From Prevotella sp. (GTDB taxonomy: Bacteria > Bacteroidota > Bacteroidia > Bacteroidales > Bacteroidaceae): 64,000 nt of DNA. The stretch spans positions 31,420 to 95,419 of the forward strand of contig JAEEQB010000009.1 in the NCBI GenBank assembly GCA_016285075.1. Reading direction: 5' to 3'. The notes under the pieces were generated by a model. It searched no databases. It had not been told where the DNA came from and was given only the letters and a program-made list of their open reading frames with translations. Position 1 is the stretch's first letter; the number at the start of each line of letters is the position of its first letter. Shown piece by piece: positions 50,479-58,610 of the stretch. Position numbers and translations under genes: made by a program.

Positions 50479-51810
50479 TTAGTCTTCTACCAAACGGATT
50501 TGCTCGAAATAATAGCCTTCGGCCACCTTTATACCCTCGCTTACTGCACCAGTCTTGACATCGTAGACATAGATCTGAGGCTGGGCGTTCTCGGTGTTCA
50601 CACCAAAGTAAACCTTATTCACGCTGGGGTCAAAGGCAGAACGCTGTGAGAAACGGCCGCTGCTGTAGGGGATCTCGGTTCCCTTGTAAGCCATCCGAGT
50701 GCGAGACCCTGCCTTCAGATCAACCACGCTGTAATAGTGGGCATAACTGTCAATGGCAGTTCCAAGACTCTTTTCATCGTGGCGTGAGTAACAGAATACC
50801 TTTCCATTACCCAAATACTGCGTGGTGAGCAGCTTACCATCGCTGCTGGGGAATCCGTTAAAATCGGCATCAATGTTGAACTCGCCTTTCTTGATGCGAA
50901 GCAGCTTTCCCTCCTCGCCAATGGAAGAGTCAACAAAAGCAGCCACATAGAGATTGCCCTGCTCATCAAAGAACATGGTCTGCTGGAGCAGCTCTCCGTA
51001 AGCAGAGCCGGCTGTCTCGGCAGCAAAGGGGGACAGATTATCCTGCTCTACTACCATCGTCTGGGCATTAATGACTGCCACATGGAATTTGTCCTCCTTG
51101 GTAGCAGTACGGCCAGAGCCTTTCTTATTATAATAGAAATAGAACAGCTTGTTATCGCTCTCGCGATAGGTCAGAATACCGCTAGTAGTGAAGCTGTCCC
51201 AACCACTTCCCAAACTGATATTCAGCGTACCCTCGCTGATAATGCTCATGTCGTCGGTATTGAGTTTGGTCCATACGATGGCATCCTTGTCACCATTGGC
51301 AGCCATGATGACAAGTGTGTTATCGTTGATCCAGGCATGGGTGTACTGACGGGTATTGTAGGTATTCTCTTTAAACGGTCTCTGCTTGATCACCTGCATC
51401 TGGTTGTTCTTGAACTGCAACTTCACGAAACGGTCGGCAGAAACAGGCACCTGATAGTAGTACTTACCTTTGACAATAGCCTCCATCGAGTAGTCTGCAT
51501 TTATCTCTGCACCTGCGTTCTTGAAGTCCACAACAGCACCTTGATCCAACCTGTCGCGACTCTGCATGATAGTAGTCACATCACGTCCCATACCGCCCTG
51601 TTTGCCCACGGTAACGGTGAGGTCGAAATGGTGAGGAGCATACACGATAGGTGTTCCTGTCTGTAGGAAGGTAACATCCTTTACATCATCGGCGTTCAGT
51701 TCAATGGAGCTGCCGTCGGACTTGGTAATCTTCATCACATACTGTATCTGTGCGCTCACACCGAGGCACATCATCAGGGTTGCAACGACTGTAAGTAAAA
51801 TTCTTTTCAT
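50479..51810 (-). CDS. secreted DUF4374-like protein
   Basis: 443 aa with a signal peptide (MMCLGVSAQ). A short N-terminal motif common on Bacteroidales secreted proteins follows (VMKITKSDGSSIELNADDV). The rest looks like a beta-propeller-type DUF4374 protein (GKYYYQVPVSADRFVKLQF; LFYFYYNKKGSGRTATKED; YYSVVDLKAGSRTRMAYKG; PQIYVYDVKTGAVSEG). As I recall, the siderophore-binding XusB of Bacteroides is related, which would fit a surface ligand-binding role. No clear lipobox is present. It is the third gene after the riboswitch, so the ligand may be a corrinoid or other metal chelate. Confidence 0.7.
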   Translation of the reverse strand: MKRILLTVVATLMMCLGVSAQIQYVMKITKSDGSSIELNADDVKDVTFLQTGTPIVYAPHHFDLTVTVGKQGGMGRDVTTIMQSRDRLDQGAVVDFKNAGAEINADYSMEAIVKGKYYYQVPVSADRFVKLQFKNNQMQVIKQRPFKENTYNTRQYTHAWINDNTLVIMAANGDKDAIVWTKLNTDDMSIISEGTLNISLGSGWDSFTTSGILTYRESDNKLFYFYYNKKGSGRTATKEDKFHVAVINAQTMVVEQDNLSPFAAETAGSAYGELLQQTMFFDEQGNLYVAAFVDSSIGEEGKLLRIKKGEFNIDADFNGFPSSDGKLLTTQYLGNGKVFCYSRHDEKSLGTAIDSYAHYYSVVDLKAGSRTRMAYKGTEIPYSSGRFSQRSAFDPSVNKVYFGVNTENAQPQIYVYDVKTGAVSEGIKVAEGYYFEQIRLVED

Positions 51811-51894
51811 AGTGAGTTTATTTTATCTTTTTAATACCTTTTTATTATTAATTCTGGAGTGCAGCCTGCATTCTACAAGATACAGCCCACTTAA

Positions 51895-52371
51895 TTATTT
51901 GTTCAATACTTTAATGCTGGTCTTTGCCGACTTCACAATGAACATGCCTTTGCCCAAAGAGGTCAGGTCAACATCGGCAGTACCGTTTTCATCTACACGC
52001 TGTGTTGCCACCAGGCGTCCATCGGCAGTATACACACGCACGGCCTCGCCCTGCTTGGCACGTGCCACATAGAAGTGTCCCTGTTCCAGTCGCGACTCCT
52101 CGCCCATCACCTCTTTGAGGGCGGTATTGGTGACATCCTCCGAAAAACTGTACTTGGCCACATCGCTGAGCGAGGCCGACACTTTTACTTCGTTACCCAC
52201 CTTCACCTTCAGCTCGCCACCATTGCAGGTGATAACGGGCTGGTCTTCCAGCGCAACGACACTCTGAACACCATTAGCCAGATCGAGTACTAAGTACTGG
52301 ACGTTTCCGGCTTTCAAGTTAGCGGTCATCAGCACCGCTAACATCATGAGAAAGATTCTAAGTGCTTTCAT
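51895..52371 (-). CDS. small secreted protein with type IX-like C-terminal domain
   Basis: 158 aa with a signal peptide (cleavage near LKAGN). The N-terminal part (VQYLVLDLANGVQSVVALED) is a short beta domain. The C-terminal 75 residues (FYVARAKQGEAVRVYTADGR to MFIVKSAKTSIKVLNK) resemble a type A sorting domain of the Bacteroidota type IX secretion system. It therefore probably reaches the surface. It lies 18 bases after the receptor gene and before the DUF4374 gene. Its function is unknown. Confidence 0.7.
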   Translation of the reverse strand: MKALRIFLMMLAVLMTANLKAGNVQYLVLDLANGVQSVVALEDQPVITCNGGELKVKVGNEVKVSASLSDVAKYSFSEDVTNTALKEVMGEESRLEQGHFYVARAKQGEAVRVYTADGRLVATQRVDENGTADVDLTSLGKGMFIVKSAKTSIKVLNK

Positions 52372-52389
52372 TTCTTCTTCTATAATAAA

Positions 52390-54591
52390 TTATTGTATTA
52401 AAACTCTGAACTTAGCAAACAATGTCCGTCCTGGCTTCTGCAACTTGTAGTTGTCGTAAACCGTATGGTCGAACAGGTTATCACAATTCACCGACAAGCT
52501 GTAACGATTCCTGCACCACGAGTAGGTGGCCTGAGCACCGAAGATGTTCTTCTCAGGGATGTGGGCCTTGGTATCAAGCGCGCCATATCCCTCCCACGAA
52601 AGATAGAACCAATGTACCCATTGGTAGTCCAAACCAAGGTAGAAATGGGAGGTCTGTGGTATGAGATGAGATACCAGATGACCCAGGTCATAGCGTACTT
52701 CTGCCGAGGCAAAGAACCAAGGACGGTTGGGCACATGGTTGTTATAGGTAACAGATTCCTTGCCATCGCTCTTGAAGCGCTGACGGTCACGTGCATCCTG
52801 CCAGGTGACATTGCCGACTACCTGAAGCCGCTGCATACAGTCGTAGCGCAGTTCACCCTCCACGCCTTTGATATGAACGGCAGGCACATTCACATACTGC
52901 ATCATGCCTTCCTTCTCCGACACCTGAGGTTGGATAAAATTATCGACCTTGCGCAAAAACCCGTTCACTTCGTACGAGAAAGTATGTACATCGTTCTTCA
53001 AGGTTCCGAACAACCCCGCATTGTAGTTCTCGCTCTTCTCTGGCTCCAGCGCCACGTTAGCATAGATGGTGGAGCCGTTGCCCAGCAGTTCACGCGAAAG
53101 TGGCAAACGGACACTATGCTCGTAGCTCACCTTTGCCGACAGAGGCTCTGCCAGCTGGAACCTTATGCCAGCCCCGCCGCCCCAGTAGTTGGTGGTATTG
53201 GTGCCTTGCACCTCTCGCGAGCCTGTCACCGTGGGTATGTCTGTCTGTTTGATGCGGACATGGTTAATGTAATCCTTCACAAAGAACGTATTGTTCAATC
53301 GTCCGTCAAAAAGAGACTGATTGTACGACAGCCCAATAATATGCTTTGCCAGCACGTCGTTAGCCGGCTCAAAGCTTTTGTCACGTTCATCCCACCGGTC
53401 ATTACCCGTGCGGTTCAACGCATAACTCAGGTTCAGCATATGCACATCGCTGAACCGGTATCTCAGATCAGCACGTCCGATAGTGAGCGGACGCTTATAA
53501 TGGCGCAGAGTTCGGGAACGTCCGTTGATTTCGTTGCGCGAGCTCTTGGTAAATCCACCGTCCCAGTTATACTTGCGATAGGTGGTGTCAACTGTCTGAG
53601 AGTGGTCCCAGGTGTGCGATGCCGACAGGTTAGCTGTGAGGTTCTTCAGCAGGAAGTGCTGTTTCTGATAGTTCACGCCTATGCTCCAGGCCTTTGTACG
53701 TCTTTCTGCCTCACCCACAACCTTTGTCTGTATCTGACCGGTCTGGATTTCCTTGTTCACCTTATTATATGATGCATTTAAGAAAAACTCGTCAGCCCAC
53801 CACTTGTCAGTAAAGCCCACCTCCATCTGTCCTATCAACGACAAATAATCATCATGGAAACGACGGCGGTTGGCCTTGACATAATCATCGGCCTCCTCGT
53901 CCCACACTTCCACACCTTTCATCATATAGTCGTTCTTCGAGTAGTTCACGCTGAAGGTAGGACGGATGGTCAGCCCGTTCCCGAACACATACTGCCCGTT
54001 CAGGTCACCTTTGTGCGTATGGTAGGAACCGGCACCGTAGCTCACATCAAGGTAGTTCTTACGGCGGCGGTTGGTCACAATGTTCACCGCCCCGCCCAAA
54101 GCGTCACTGCTAAGCCATGTAGGCACAACACCCTTGTAAATTTCGATGTGGTCTATCAGGTTCACAGGCAGGTTTCCCAACGTCACTCCGGAACCTTTCG
54201 AGTCCAAGGGCACTCCGTCAATGAAATAACGCACTGAATTACCCGACATGCCATTGATGCTCAGGTCGAAGTCGGAGCCCACCCCACCCTCTTCGCGCAG
54301 CTTCACCCCCGCCGTACGGTCTACCAGCGAGTTAAGCGAGCTGATGCTGCCGGCCACGGACTGCACATCGATGGCATTCACCGTCAAGGTGCCCTCACGC
54401 AAACGCTGAGCTCTCGATTTACCCGTCACGGTGACACCGCTCAGTGCCACACTGTCGCGCATCTGACTCTTACGGGACTTCTGTGCATGCAGGTCGCCAC
54501 AAATCAGCAAGCAACATAACATCAGGCACGCACTTACGCTGTAAGCCCGTGTCAGACCATGTCCGTTCTTCACTAAGCAGTTACTACTCAC
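52390..54591 (-). CDS. TonB-dependent receptor under cobalamin riboswitch control
   Basis: 733 aa with an export signal (SACLMLCCLLICGDLHAQ). The plug (TLTVNAIDVQSVAGSISSLN, VRYFIDGVPLDSKGSGVTLG, DALGGAVNIVTN) and a 22-strand-type barrel are complete, with a final strand ending FAKFRVLIQ. It has no STN or carboxypeptidase-regulatory domain, as in BtuB-, FepA- and HmuR-type importers. It is the first gene after a cobalamin riboswitch, so a corrinoid or related cobalt/tetrapyrrole ligand is the best inference. It could be a BtuB, but the sequence alone does not prove it. Confidence 0.85.
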   Translation of the reverse strand: MSSNCLVKNGHGLTRAYSVSACLMLCCLLICGDLHAQKSRKSQMRDSVALSGVTVTGKSRAQRLREGTLTVNAIDVQSVAGSISSLNSLVDRTAGVKLREEGGVGSDFDLSINGMSGNSVRYFIDGVPLDSKGSGVTLGNLPVNLIDHIEIYKGVVPTWLSSDALGGAVNIVTNRRRKNYLDVSYGAGSYHTHKGDLNGQYVFGNGLTIRPTFSVNYSKNDYMMKGVEVWDEEADDYVKANRRRFHDDYLSLIGQMEVGFTDKWWADEFFLNASYNKVNKEIQTGQIQTKVVGEAERRTKAWSIGVNYQKQHFLLKNLTANLSASHTWDHSQTVDTTYRKYNWDGGFTKSSRNEINGRSRTLRHYKRPLTIGRADLRYRFSDVHMLNLSYALNRTGNDRWDERDKSFEPANDVLAKHIIGLSYNQSLFDGRLNNTFFVKDYINHVRIKQTDIPTVTGSREVQGTNTTNYWGGGAGIRFQLAEPLSAKVSYEHSVRLPLSRELLGNGSTIYANVALEPEKSENYNAGLFGTLKNDVHTFSYEVNGFLRKVDNFIQPQVSEKEGMMQYVNVPAVHIKGVEGELRYDCMQRLQVVGNVTWQDARDRQRFKSDGKESVTYNNHVPNRPWFFASAEVRYDLGHLVSHLIPQTSHFYLGLDYQWVHWFYLSWEGYGALDTKAHIPEKNIFGAQATYSWCRNRYSLSVNCDNLFDHTVYDNYKLQKPGRTLFAKFRVLIQ

Positions 54592-54684
54592 AATCTAACC
54601 GTTGTACCTCTATGCACCAAGCATTATAATATAATAATGTACGCAACGCAACCCTATTCCCGGAGTCTGCATCATGCATCAATG

Positions 54685-54855
54685 TAACGATTGGCAGGTT
54701 TCCTGGCTCTCCCCCTGAAGTCCGCCTTCCCGATTTTACTCAGTGGCTGGTATGGACTCCCAGATAAAGGGGATGACAGTAGCGGGTACTGCTCAGGATT
54801 TGCACCTGATTCCCTTTTCATGCCCGGATGAAACACCCTGACATCACCAAATCGG
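54685..54855 (-). promoter_or_regulatory. cobalamin riboswitch
   Basis: On the minus strand the conserved core is plain: AAAAGGGAATCAGGTGCAAA, then CCTGAGCAGTACCCGCTACT, GCCACTG, GGGAAGGCG and the B12 box AGCCAGGAAACCTGCC (54694-54709). The order and spacing match class I adenosylcobalamin riboswitches. It lies in the leader of the receptor operon, about 95 bases before the start codon. Binding of cobalamin normally switches such operons off, either by hiding the ribosome site or by termination. Confidence 0.95.
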
Positions 54856-54858
54856 ATG

Positions 54859-54866
54859 CAAAGATA
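54859..54866 (-). promoter_or_regulatory. -7 box of the riboswitch operon
   Basis: The minus strand reads TATCTTTG just before the riboswitch, which places the transcription start at the aptamer's 5' end. An A-rich tract lies upstream instead of a clean TTG. Confidence 0.6.
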
Positions 54867-54935
54867 CAACTTTTTTTTATAACACCACACTTTTTCCTCA
54901 TTTTTTTCTTTCAGCCTCGTGCATGTCAATATTGT

Positions 54936-54971
54936 AAAGGCCACTATCCCCGATGAAGGATAGCGGCCTTT
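54936..54971. terminator. hairpin between the riboswitch promoter and the GlsB-like gene
   Basis: AAAGGCC, one mismatch and CTATCC (54936-54949) pair with GGATAG and GGCCTTT (54958-54971) around an 8-base loop. It is the likely end of the upstream minus-strand transcript; the T-run is short. Confidence 0.55.
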
Positions 54972-55075
54972 GCATGCGAGATAAGCCATAGACTACATCT
55001 TCCGCGAAGTGGTTCTTATGTCTATAGACCTTGTTGTAAACCTGTATGTCGGAAACGGTCTTGCTAAAAGCACAT

Positions 55076-55136
55076 AGTCCAGTAGAAGCAAAGCAATTGC
55101 CCGCTGAATAGGGATATGCTTCGCTTCTACAGGACT
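55076..55136 (-). ncRNA. long hairpin downstream of the GlsB-like gene
   Basis: AGTCC, a mismatch, GTAGAAGC, a mismatch and AAGCA pair with TGCTT, GCTTCTAC and GGACT across a loop of about 21 bases. The structure lies within 75 bases of the GlsB stop and would be part of its 3' end. It could be a processing signal, a 3'-derived small RNA or a repeat remnant. Confidence 0.35.
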
Positions 55137-55147
55137 TCTGAGAATCT

Positions 55148-55387
55148 CTACTTCTTGATTAACGATGCAATCCAGAGAATGGCAACAGCACCAATGATGG
55201 CTGTGCCGAGCTGACCTAACAGTCCGCCCCACTCTATGCCCAACAGCGAGAACAACCAGCCGCCAAGGACACCACCGAAGAGACCCAGCACAATGTTCAT
55301 GAGAATGCCGAAGCCTCCACCTTTCATCAACTTGCCAGCACAGAAGCCAGCCAAACAACCCAGTAGTAGTGAATAAATAATACCCAT
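55148..55387 (-). CDS. GlsB/YeaQ/YmgE-family membrane protein
   Basis: 79 aa with three hydrophobic segments and the glycine-rich pattern of the family: GCLAGFCAGKLMKGGGFGI, NIVLGLFGGVLGGWLF and LGTAIIGAVAILWIASLIKK. These small inner-membrane proteins are linked to envelope and general stress, with no fixed biochemical role. It has a well-matched promoter of its own and is monocistronic. Confidence 0.9.
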   Translation of the reverse strand: MGIIYSLLLGCLAGFCAGKLMKGGGFGILMNIVLGLFGGVLGGWLFSLLGIEWGGLLGQLGTAIIGAVAILWIASLIKK

Positions 55388-55416
55388 AATTTATGTTTTT
55401 TATTGGTTTGATGGTG

Positions 55417-55446
55417 CAAAGTTACGAAAAGTCAAGAGCAAAACAA
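55417..55446 (-). promoter_or_regulatory. promoter of the GlsB-like gene
   Basis: On the minus strand TTG (55444-55446), a 19-base spacer and TAACTTTG (55417-55424). A second box in a very similar context (CAAAGTTACGAAAA, from 55522) lies 105 bases further upstream, so the gene may have two promoters, or the promoter was duplicated. Confidence 0.7.
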
Positions 55447-55590
55447 AGAAACTCGTTTCTTTTTTTGCCGAGACGGAGGAATTTCCTTGAGCGTAGCGAA
55501 AAAATTCGCCATCTTTGATGGCAAAGTTACGAAAAACGGGAGAAATGAAAAAGGAATATTTCCTTTCCAAAGACCAGCAGGTGCATCGTT

Positions 55591-56661
55591 TCAACGAAGG
55601 GTGATGTTACCCTGCTTGTCAATGCGTGCTTGGCTATGGGGAACGTCTTGAGAGCTGAGCCAGCGTATCTGGCGTGCAACGAGATGCGGATCTTTCTTGT
55701 TTCTACGGGGGCCCCGTCCGTAACTCTGAACGAAGGAGTGTATTTGTCCACGCAGGAATCGTCCCTGACGGTCGGTCTTCACCTCCAATACGGGAGCATA
55801 GCGGGAAACCCCTTTAAGACTCATGCCGTAAGGTGTACAGAAATTACCGAGACTATATGCAATGAACCTGTTCTTATAGACCTCAACGGCACGTACGACA
55901 TGAGGTCCGTGACCATAGACCACATCGGCACCACGATCGATGCAGAAATGAGCCAGGCGCCGCAAATGGCCACGCTTCTGATGGAAGAAAGTCTCCATAG
56001 AGTCAGGCAAATGGCTGTAACGGGCACCCTCGGCACCGCCATGAAATGATACAACCACAATATCGGTGGTCTTTACCAGATGGTCAACGATGCGGCCAAC
56101 CGTATGCAGGGTGCTGTCTGTGTGCTGAAGCGTGTAGGGATTATGACCGAAGGCACAGATACCAATACGCAGCCCTTTCCGTTGAATGACGGCTGTCTCT
56201 ACCCGTCCTGAAAGCCCCGCAAAGGCGATGCCCTGACTACGCAGAGCGTCCTCGGTCTGCCGAATGCCCTCAAGCCCGAAGTCGTTAGCATGATTGTTGG
56301 CCATGCTCAGGAAATCGTAGCCTGCCTTGCTGAGCAGGGGTGCATAGCTCACGGGTGTACGGAATGCATACTGATGTTCACCAGCCTTGGTACTCTCCCC
56401 GCCCTCGCAGAGTGTACCCTCGAGATTGCCTGCTGCCACATCGGCTTGCTGCAACAGTGGTTTCACATCACGGAAAAGGTAGGCACCGTCCTGATATGGC
56501 AGGAGTGTGTCGGGATAGGTGGTCCCCATCATAATATCACCCGTCAACGCAAAAGTGAGCGTGTCGTGGGGTGATGGCAGGGAATGAAGAGAATGAGGTG
56601 CAGGGCGTTCACTCAACCACGCGGCGCACGCCAATATAACGAGAAGAATAGAAGCCTTCAT
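55591..56661 (-). CDS. CapA-family metallophosphatase-like protein
   Basis: 356 aa with a short export signal (MKASILLVILACAAWLSER). The CapA fold is recognised by FALTGDIMMGTTYP (metal ligands), VAAGNLEGTL, GYDFLSMANNHANDFG and VVVSFHGGAEGAR, then VVYGHGPHVVRAVE. CapA-like proteins are known from poly-gamma-glutamate capsule synthesis and resemble calcineurin-type phosphatases; in Bacteroidota the substrate is unknown. The start lies 53 bases inside the preceding NlpC/P60 gene in another frame. Confidence 0.88.
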   Translation of the reverse strand: MKASILLVILACAAWLSERPAPHSLHSLPSPHDTLTFALTGDIMMGTTYPDTLLPYQDGAYLFRDVKPLLQQADVAAGNLEGTLCEGGESTKAGEHQYAFRTPVSYAPLLSKAGYDFLSMANNHANDFGLEGIRQTEDALRSQGIAFAGLSGRVETAVIQRKGLRIGICAFGHNPYTLQHTDSTLHTVGRIVDHLVKTTDIVVVSFHGGAEGARYSHLPDSMETFFHQKRGHLRRLAHFCIDRGADVVYGHGPHVVRAVEVYKNRFIAYSLGNFCTPYGMSLKGVSRYAPVLEVKTDRQGRFLRGQIHSFVQSYGRGPRRNKKDPHLVARQIRWLSSQDVPHSQARIDKQGNITLR

Positions 56662-57211
56662 TGGACTGGCTGATTTTCACACCGCCAGAGCTGCTGGCAT
56701 GAATGAAGCTGAAGGTATGGGTCATGGGGTCTACATCCACCACTATGCCTACGTGTCCCACATTGCGGCCTGAGCCTGGACTGGTGAAGAACACCAGGTC
56801 GCCGCGTTGCATCTCACTACGGCTGATGGGTTGATTGCGTGCATACTGGTCACGGCTGGAACAGCCTATCTGCATGCCGCTGCGTCCAAACACGTAACTG
56901 GTGAATCCAGAGCAATCGAAGGCTTTCGGTCCCTTGCTTCCACTGCGGTAACGTGCACCGATGTGACTCATGGCTTCGTCCATGATGGTATTGACGAGTC
57001 CTGCATTGTAATCGAGGGACTCGCCACCGTTGGCATAAAGGAAGTCATAGTTGTCGATTTCCTGGAAAGCTTCGAGCTGCTCGGCAGTAGAAGCCACCTG
57101 TTCCACCTTGGCCTTGGCCTTGTGTGCAGAGCGCTTGCGAGGCTTGCTCTGACCCATATTGGCAGAGACAAACAGCAATAGCAATATGCTGGCAAGAATC
57201 TTAATATTCAT
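56609..57211 (-). CDS. NlpC/P60 (C40) cell-wall peptidase
   Basis: 200 aa with a signal peptide (cleavage near SANMG). After a basic linker (KPRKRSAHKAKAKVEQ) comes a complete NlpC/P60 domain: catalytic Cys in KAFDCSGFTSYVFG, His in RNVGHVGIVVD and a polar third residue in SFIHASSSGGV. It should cleave the D-Glu to diamino-acid bond in peptidoglycan. It is followed by capA with a 53-base overlap and lies near an M23 peptidase, an envelope-remodelling cluster. Confidence 0.92.
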   Translation of the reverse strand: MNIKILASILLLLFVSANMGQSKPRKRSAHKAKAKVEQVASTAEQLEAFQEIDNYDFLYANGGESLDYNAGLVNTIMDEAMSHIGARYRSGSKGPKAFDCSGFTSYVFGRSGMQIGCSSRDQYARNQPISRSEMQRGDLVFFTSPGSGRNVGHVGIVVDVDPMTHTFSFIHASSSGGVKISQSNEGFYSSRYIGVRRVVE

Positions 57212-57348
57212 CGTGTTGCGTGTGTATGTGAAAATTAAAGGTTGGTTTTGGTTAAAAAGGAGAATGCGCTTTTCACAAAGGGCAACTCCTAAAAAACGAA
57301 AATGTATGAAAATTCAAAATCTTGTGATTTCTACTTAATGATTTCTGC

Positions 57349-58278
57349 TTAATTGTATTTCAGGATCTGTCCTGGCAGCAGCCTGGGGTTCTTACCCAAA
57401 CGATTCAGACGGCGGAGCTCGTCGACAGTGGTGCCGCGCTTGCGTGCAATAGCGAAGAGCGTCTCACCCTTCTTGACCTTGTGCAGGCGAGTGTTCTGCA
57501 CAGATGCAACGGAACGCTTGCTTGAAGAAGCGGAAGCCGTCTCATTGGCAGCAGCAGACCCACTCACGCCACGTAGACGGTTGGCCTGAGCCGACTCACG
57601 GCTATAGGTGCTGCGGCGGAAGAGGTAGGTGTCGCCCGTTACATCCTGGTTACGGAAATCGAACATCAGTGCGGGGTTGAGTGCCACGCCGCAGAGACGT
57701 GTCTCGAAGTGCAAGTGAGAACCCGTACTACGTCCCGTACTGCCACCCAGTCCGATGGGATCGCCGGCGCGCACATCCTGATCCTCGCGCACCAGGTGCT
57801 TAGACATGTGACCATAGATGGTCTCCAGTCCGTTGTGATGACGAATGACCACATAGTTGCCATAGCCGCGTGGCTCGTATCGCACGATGCGGATCTTTCC
57901 GCTGAATGCAGCCCTGATGGTGTCACCCGTGTAGACCTTAATGTCCAGTCCCTTGTGCTGGCGTCCCCACCGTGCACCGAAGTTCGATGTGAGCACACGG
58001 CTGGAGGTAGGCATGCAGAAACTGCGCAGGTCAATACGGAACGAATCGGGCAATGCACTCTCGAGATGAGCATAGCGGTTGTTCCAATCAGCATAGAGCT
58101 CGGCAGCTGGATTATTGTCGGACATTTCCTCGATAATGAGCTGGCGGAGCATAATTGAGTCAACTACTTTCATCTTGCGGTCAATAGGAGCCTGACGTGC
58201 CAAGAGATCCTGTCCCATTGTGGGAAGCGTGGCTAATGACATCAGGGCTACAGACAGTATGGTCTTGAATTTCATCAT
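57349..58278 (-). CDS. M23 peptidase with LysM domain
   Basis: 309 aa with a signal peptide (cleavage near TLPTMGQ). The M23 (LytM) domain at about residues 95-200 carries zinc ligands in GRQHKGLDIKVYTGD and GSHLHFETRL. A LysM peptidoglycan-binding domain closes the protein (HKVKKGETLFAIARKRGTT to LPGQILKYN). It is a probable endopeptidase cutting peptide cross-links. A 137-base gap separates it from the NlpC gene, so it may form a unit of its own. Confidence 0.93.
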   Translation of the reverse strand: MMKFKTILSVALMSLATLPTMGQDLLARQAPIDRKMKVVDSIMLRQLIIEEMSDNNPAAELYADWNNRYAHLESALPDSFRIDLRSFCMPTSSRVLTSNFGARWGRQHKGLDIKVYTGDTIRAAFSGKIRIVRYEPRGYGNYVVIRHHNGLETIYGHMSKHLVREDQDVRAGDPIGLGGSTGRSTGSHLHFETRLCGVALNPALMFDFRNQDVTGDTYLFRRSTYSRESAQANRLRGVSGSAAANETASASSSKRSVASVQNTRLHKVKKGETLFAIARKRGTTVDELRRLNRLGKNPRLLPGQILKYN

Positions 58279-58356
58279 CTTTCTTTAATAATTGTTATTT
58301 CGGTTCGTAATTGGTTTTACGTCCCTCCATCAGATAATTACAACCCAATTATACAG

Positions 58357-58420
58357 ATTTTGGGAAAAGAACGCTGCAAAGTTACGAATTAATTCCGTAA
58401 AACGTTTCTTTTCCCAAAAT
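58357..58420 (-). promoter_or_regulatory. promoter region of the M23 gene with 15-bp inverted arms
   Basis: The -7 box TAACTTTG (58377-58384, minus strand) sits between perfect 15-bp inverted arms at 58357-58371 and 58406-58420. An AAACGTTT palindrome (58400-58407) lies at the -20 to -30 position. The layout suits an operator. Confidence 0.5.
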
Positions 58421-58475
58421 CATTAACATTGTTTTGTGTTGTTTTAACACTTAACAATATGTATAAAACATTTTT

Positions 58476-58610
58476 TTAGACCTTTTCTTCCAGAGTCTGG
58501 TCATATCCTCCAAGGGTCTTTTTAGACCTTTTTCTTCCAGAGTCTGGTCATATCCTCCAGGGTCTTTTAGGCCTTTTTCTTCCAGAGTCTGGTCATATCC
58601 TCGAGGGTCT
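58476..58610 (-). repeat. three tandem copies of the sugar-porter 3' end
   Basis: The last 15 codons (TLEDMTRLWKKKA and stop) at 58567-58610 are followed by two copies: 58522-58566 (45 bp, ending KKKV and stop, in frame) and 58476-58521 (46 bp, frame disturbed by small indels). Identity is above 90 percent by eye. Each copy has a stop codon. Confidence 0.9.

Noticed and set aside
44471..54591. Straight assignment as a haem uptake (hmu) operon
   Set aside because: Gene order from CobN to DUF2149 fits hmu loci, but the cobalamin riboswitch and exported CbiK point to B12-type control, and no HmuY-like protein was recognised. I kept hmu only as a structural comparison.
55400..55594. 64-codon minus-strand frame between the GlsB-like and CapA genes
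   Set aside because: It lies over two promoter boxes and an AT-rich leader, so it is more likely non-coding.
58476..58566. Frameshift or premature stop in the sugar porter
   Set aside because: The porter is full length with the normal PETKGKTLEDM end; the extra sequence is a duplication after the true stop.
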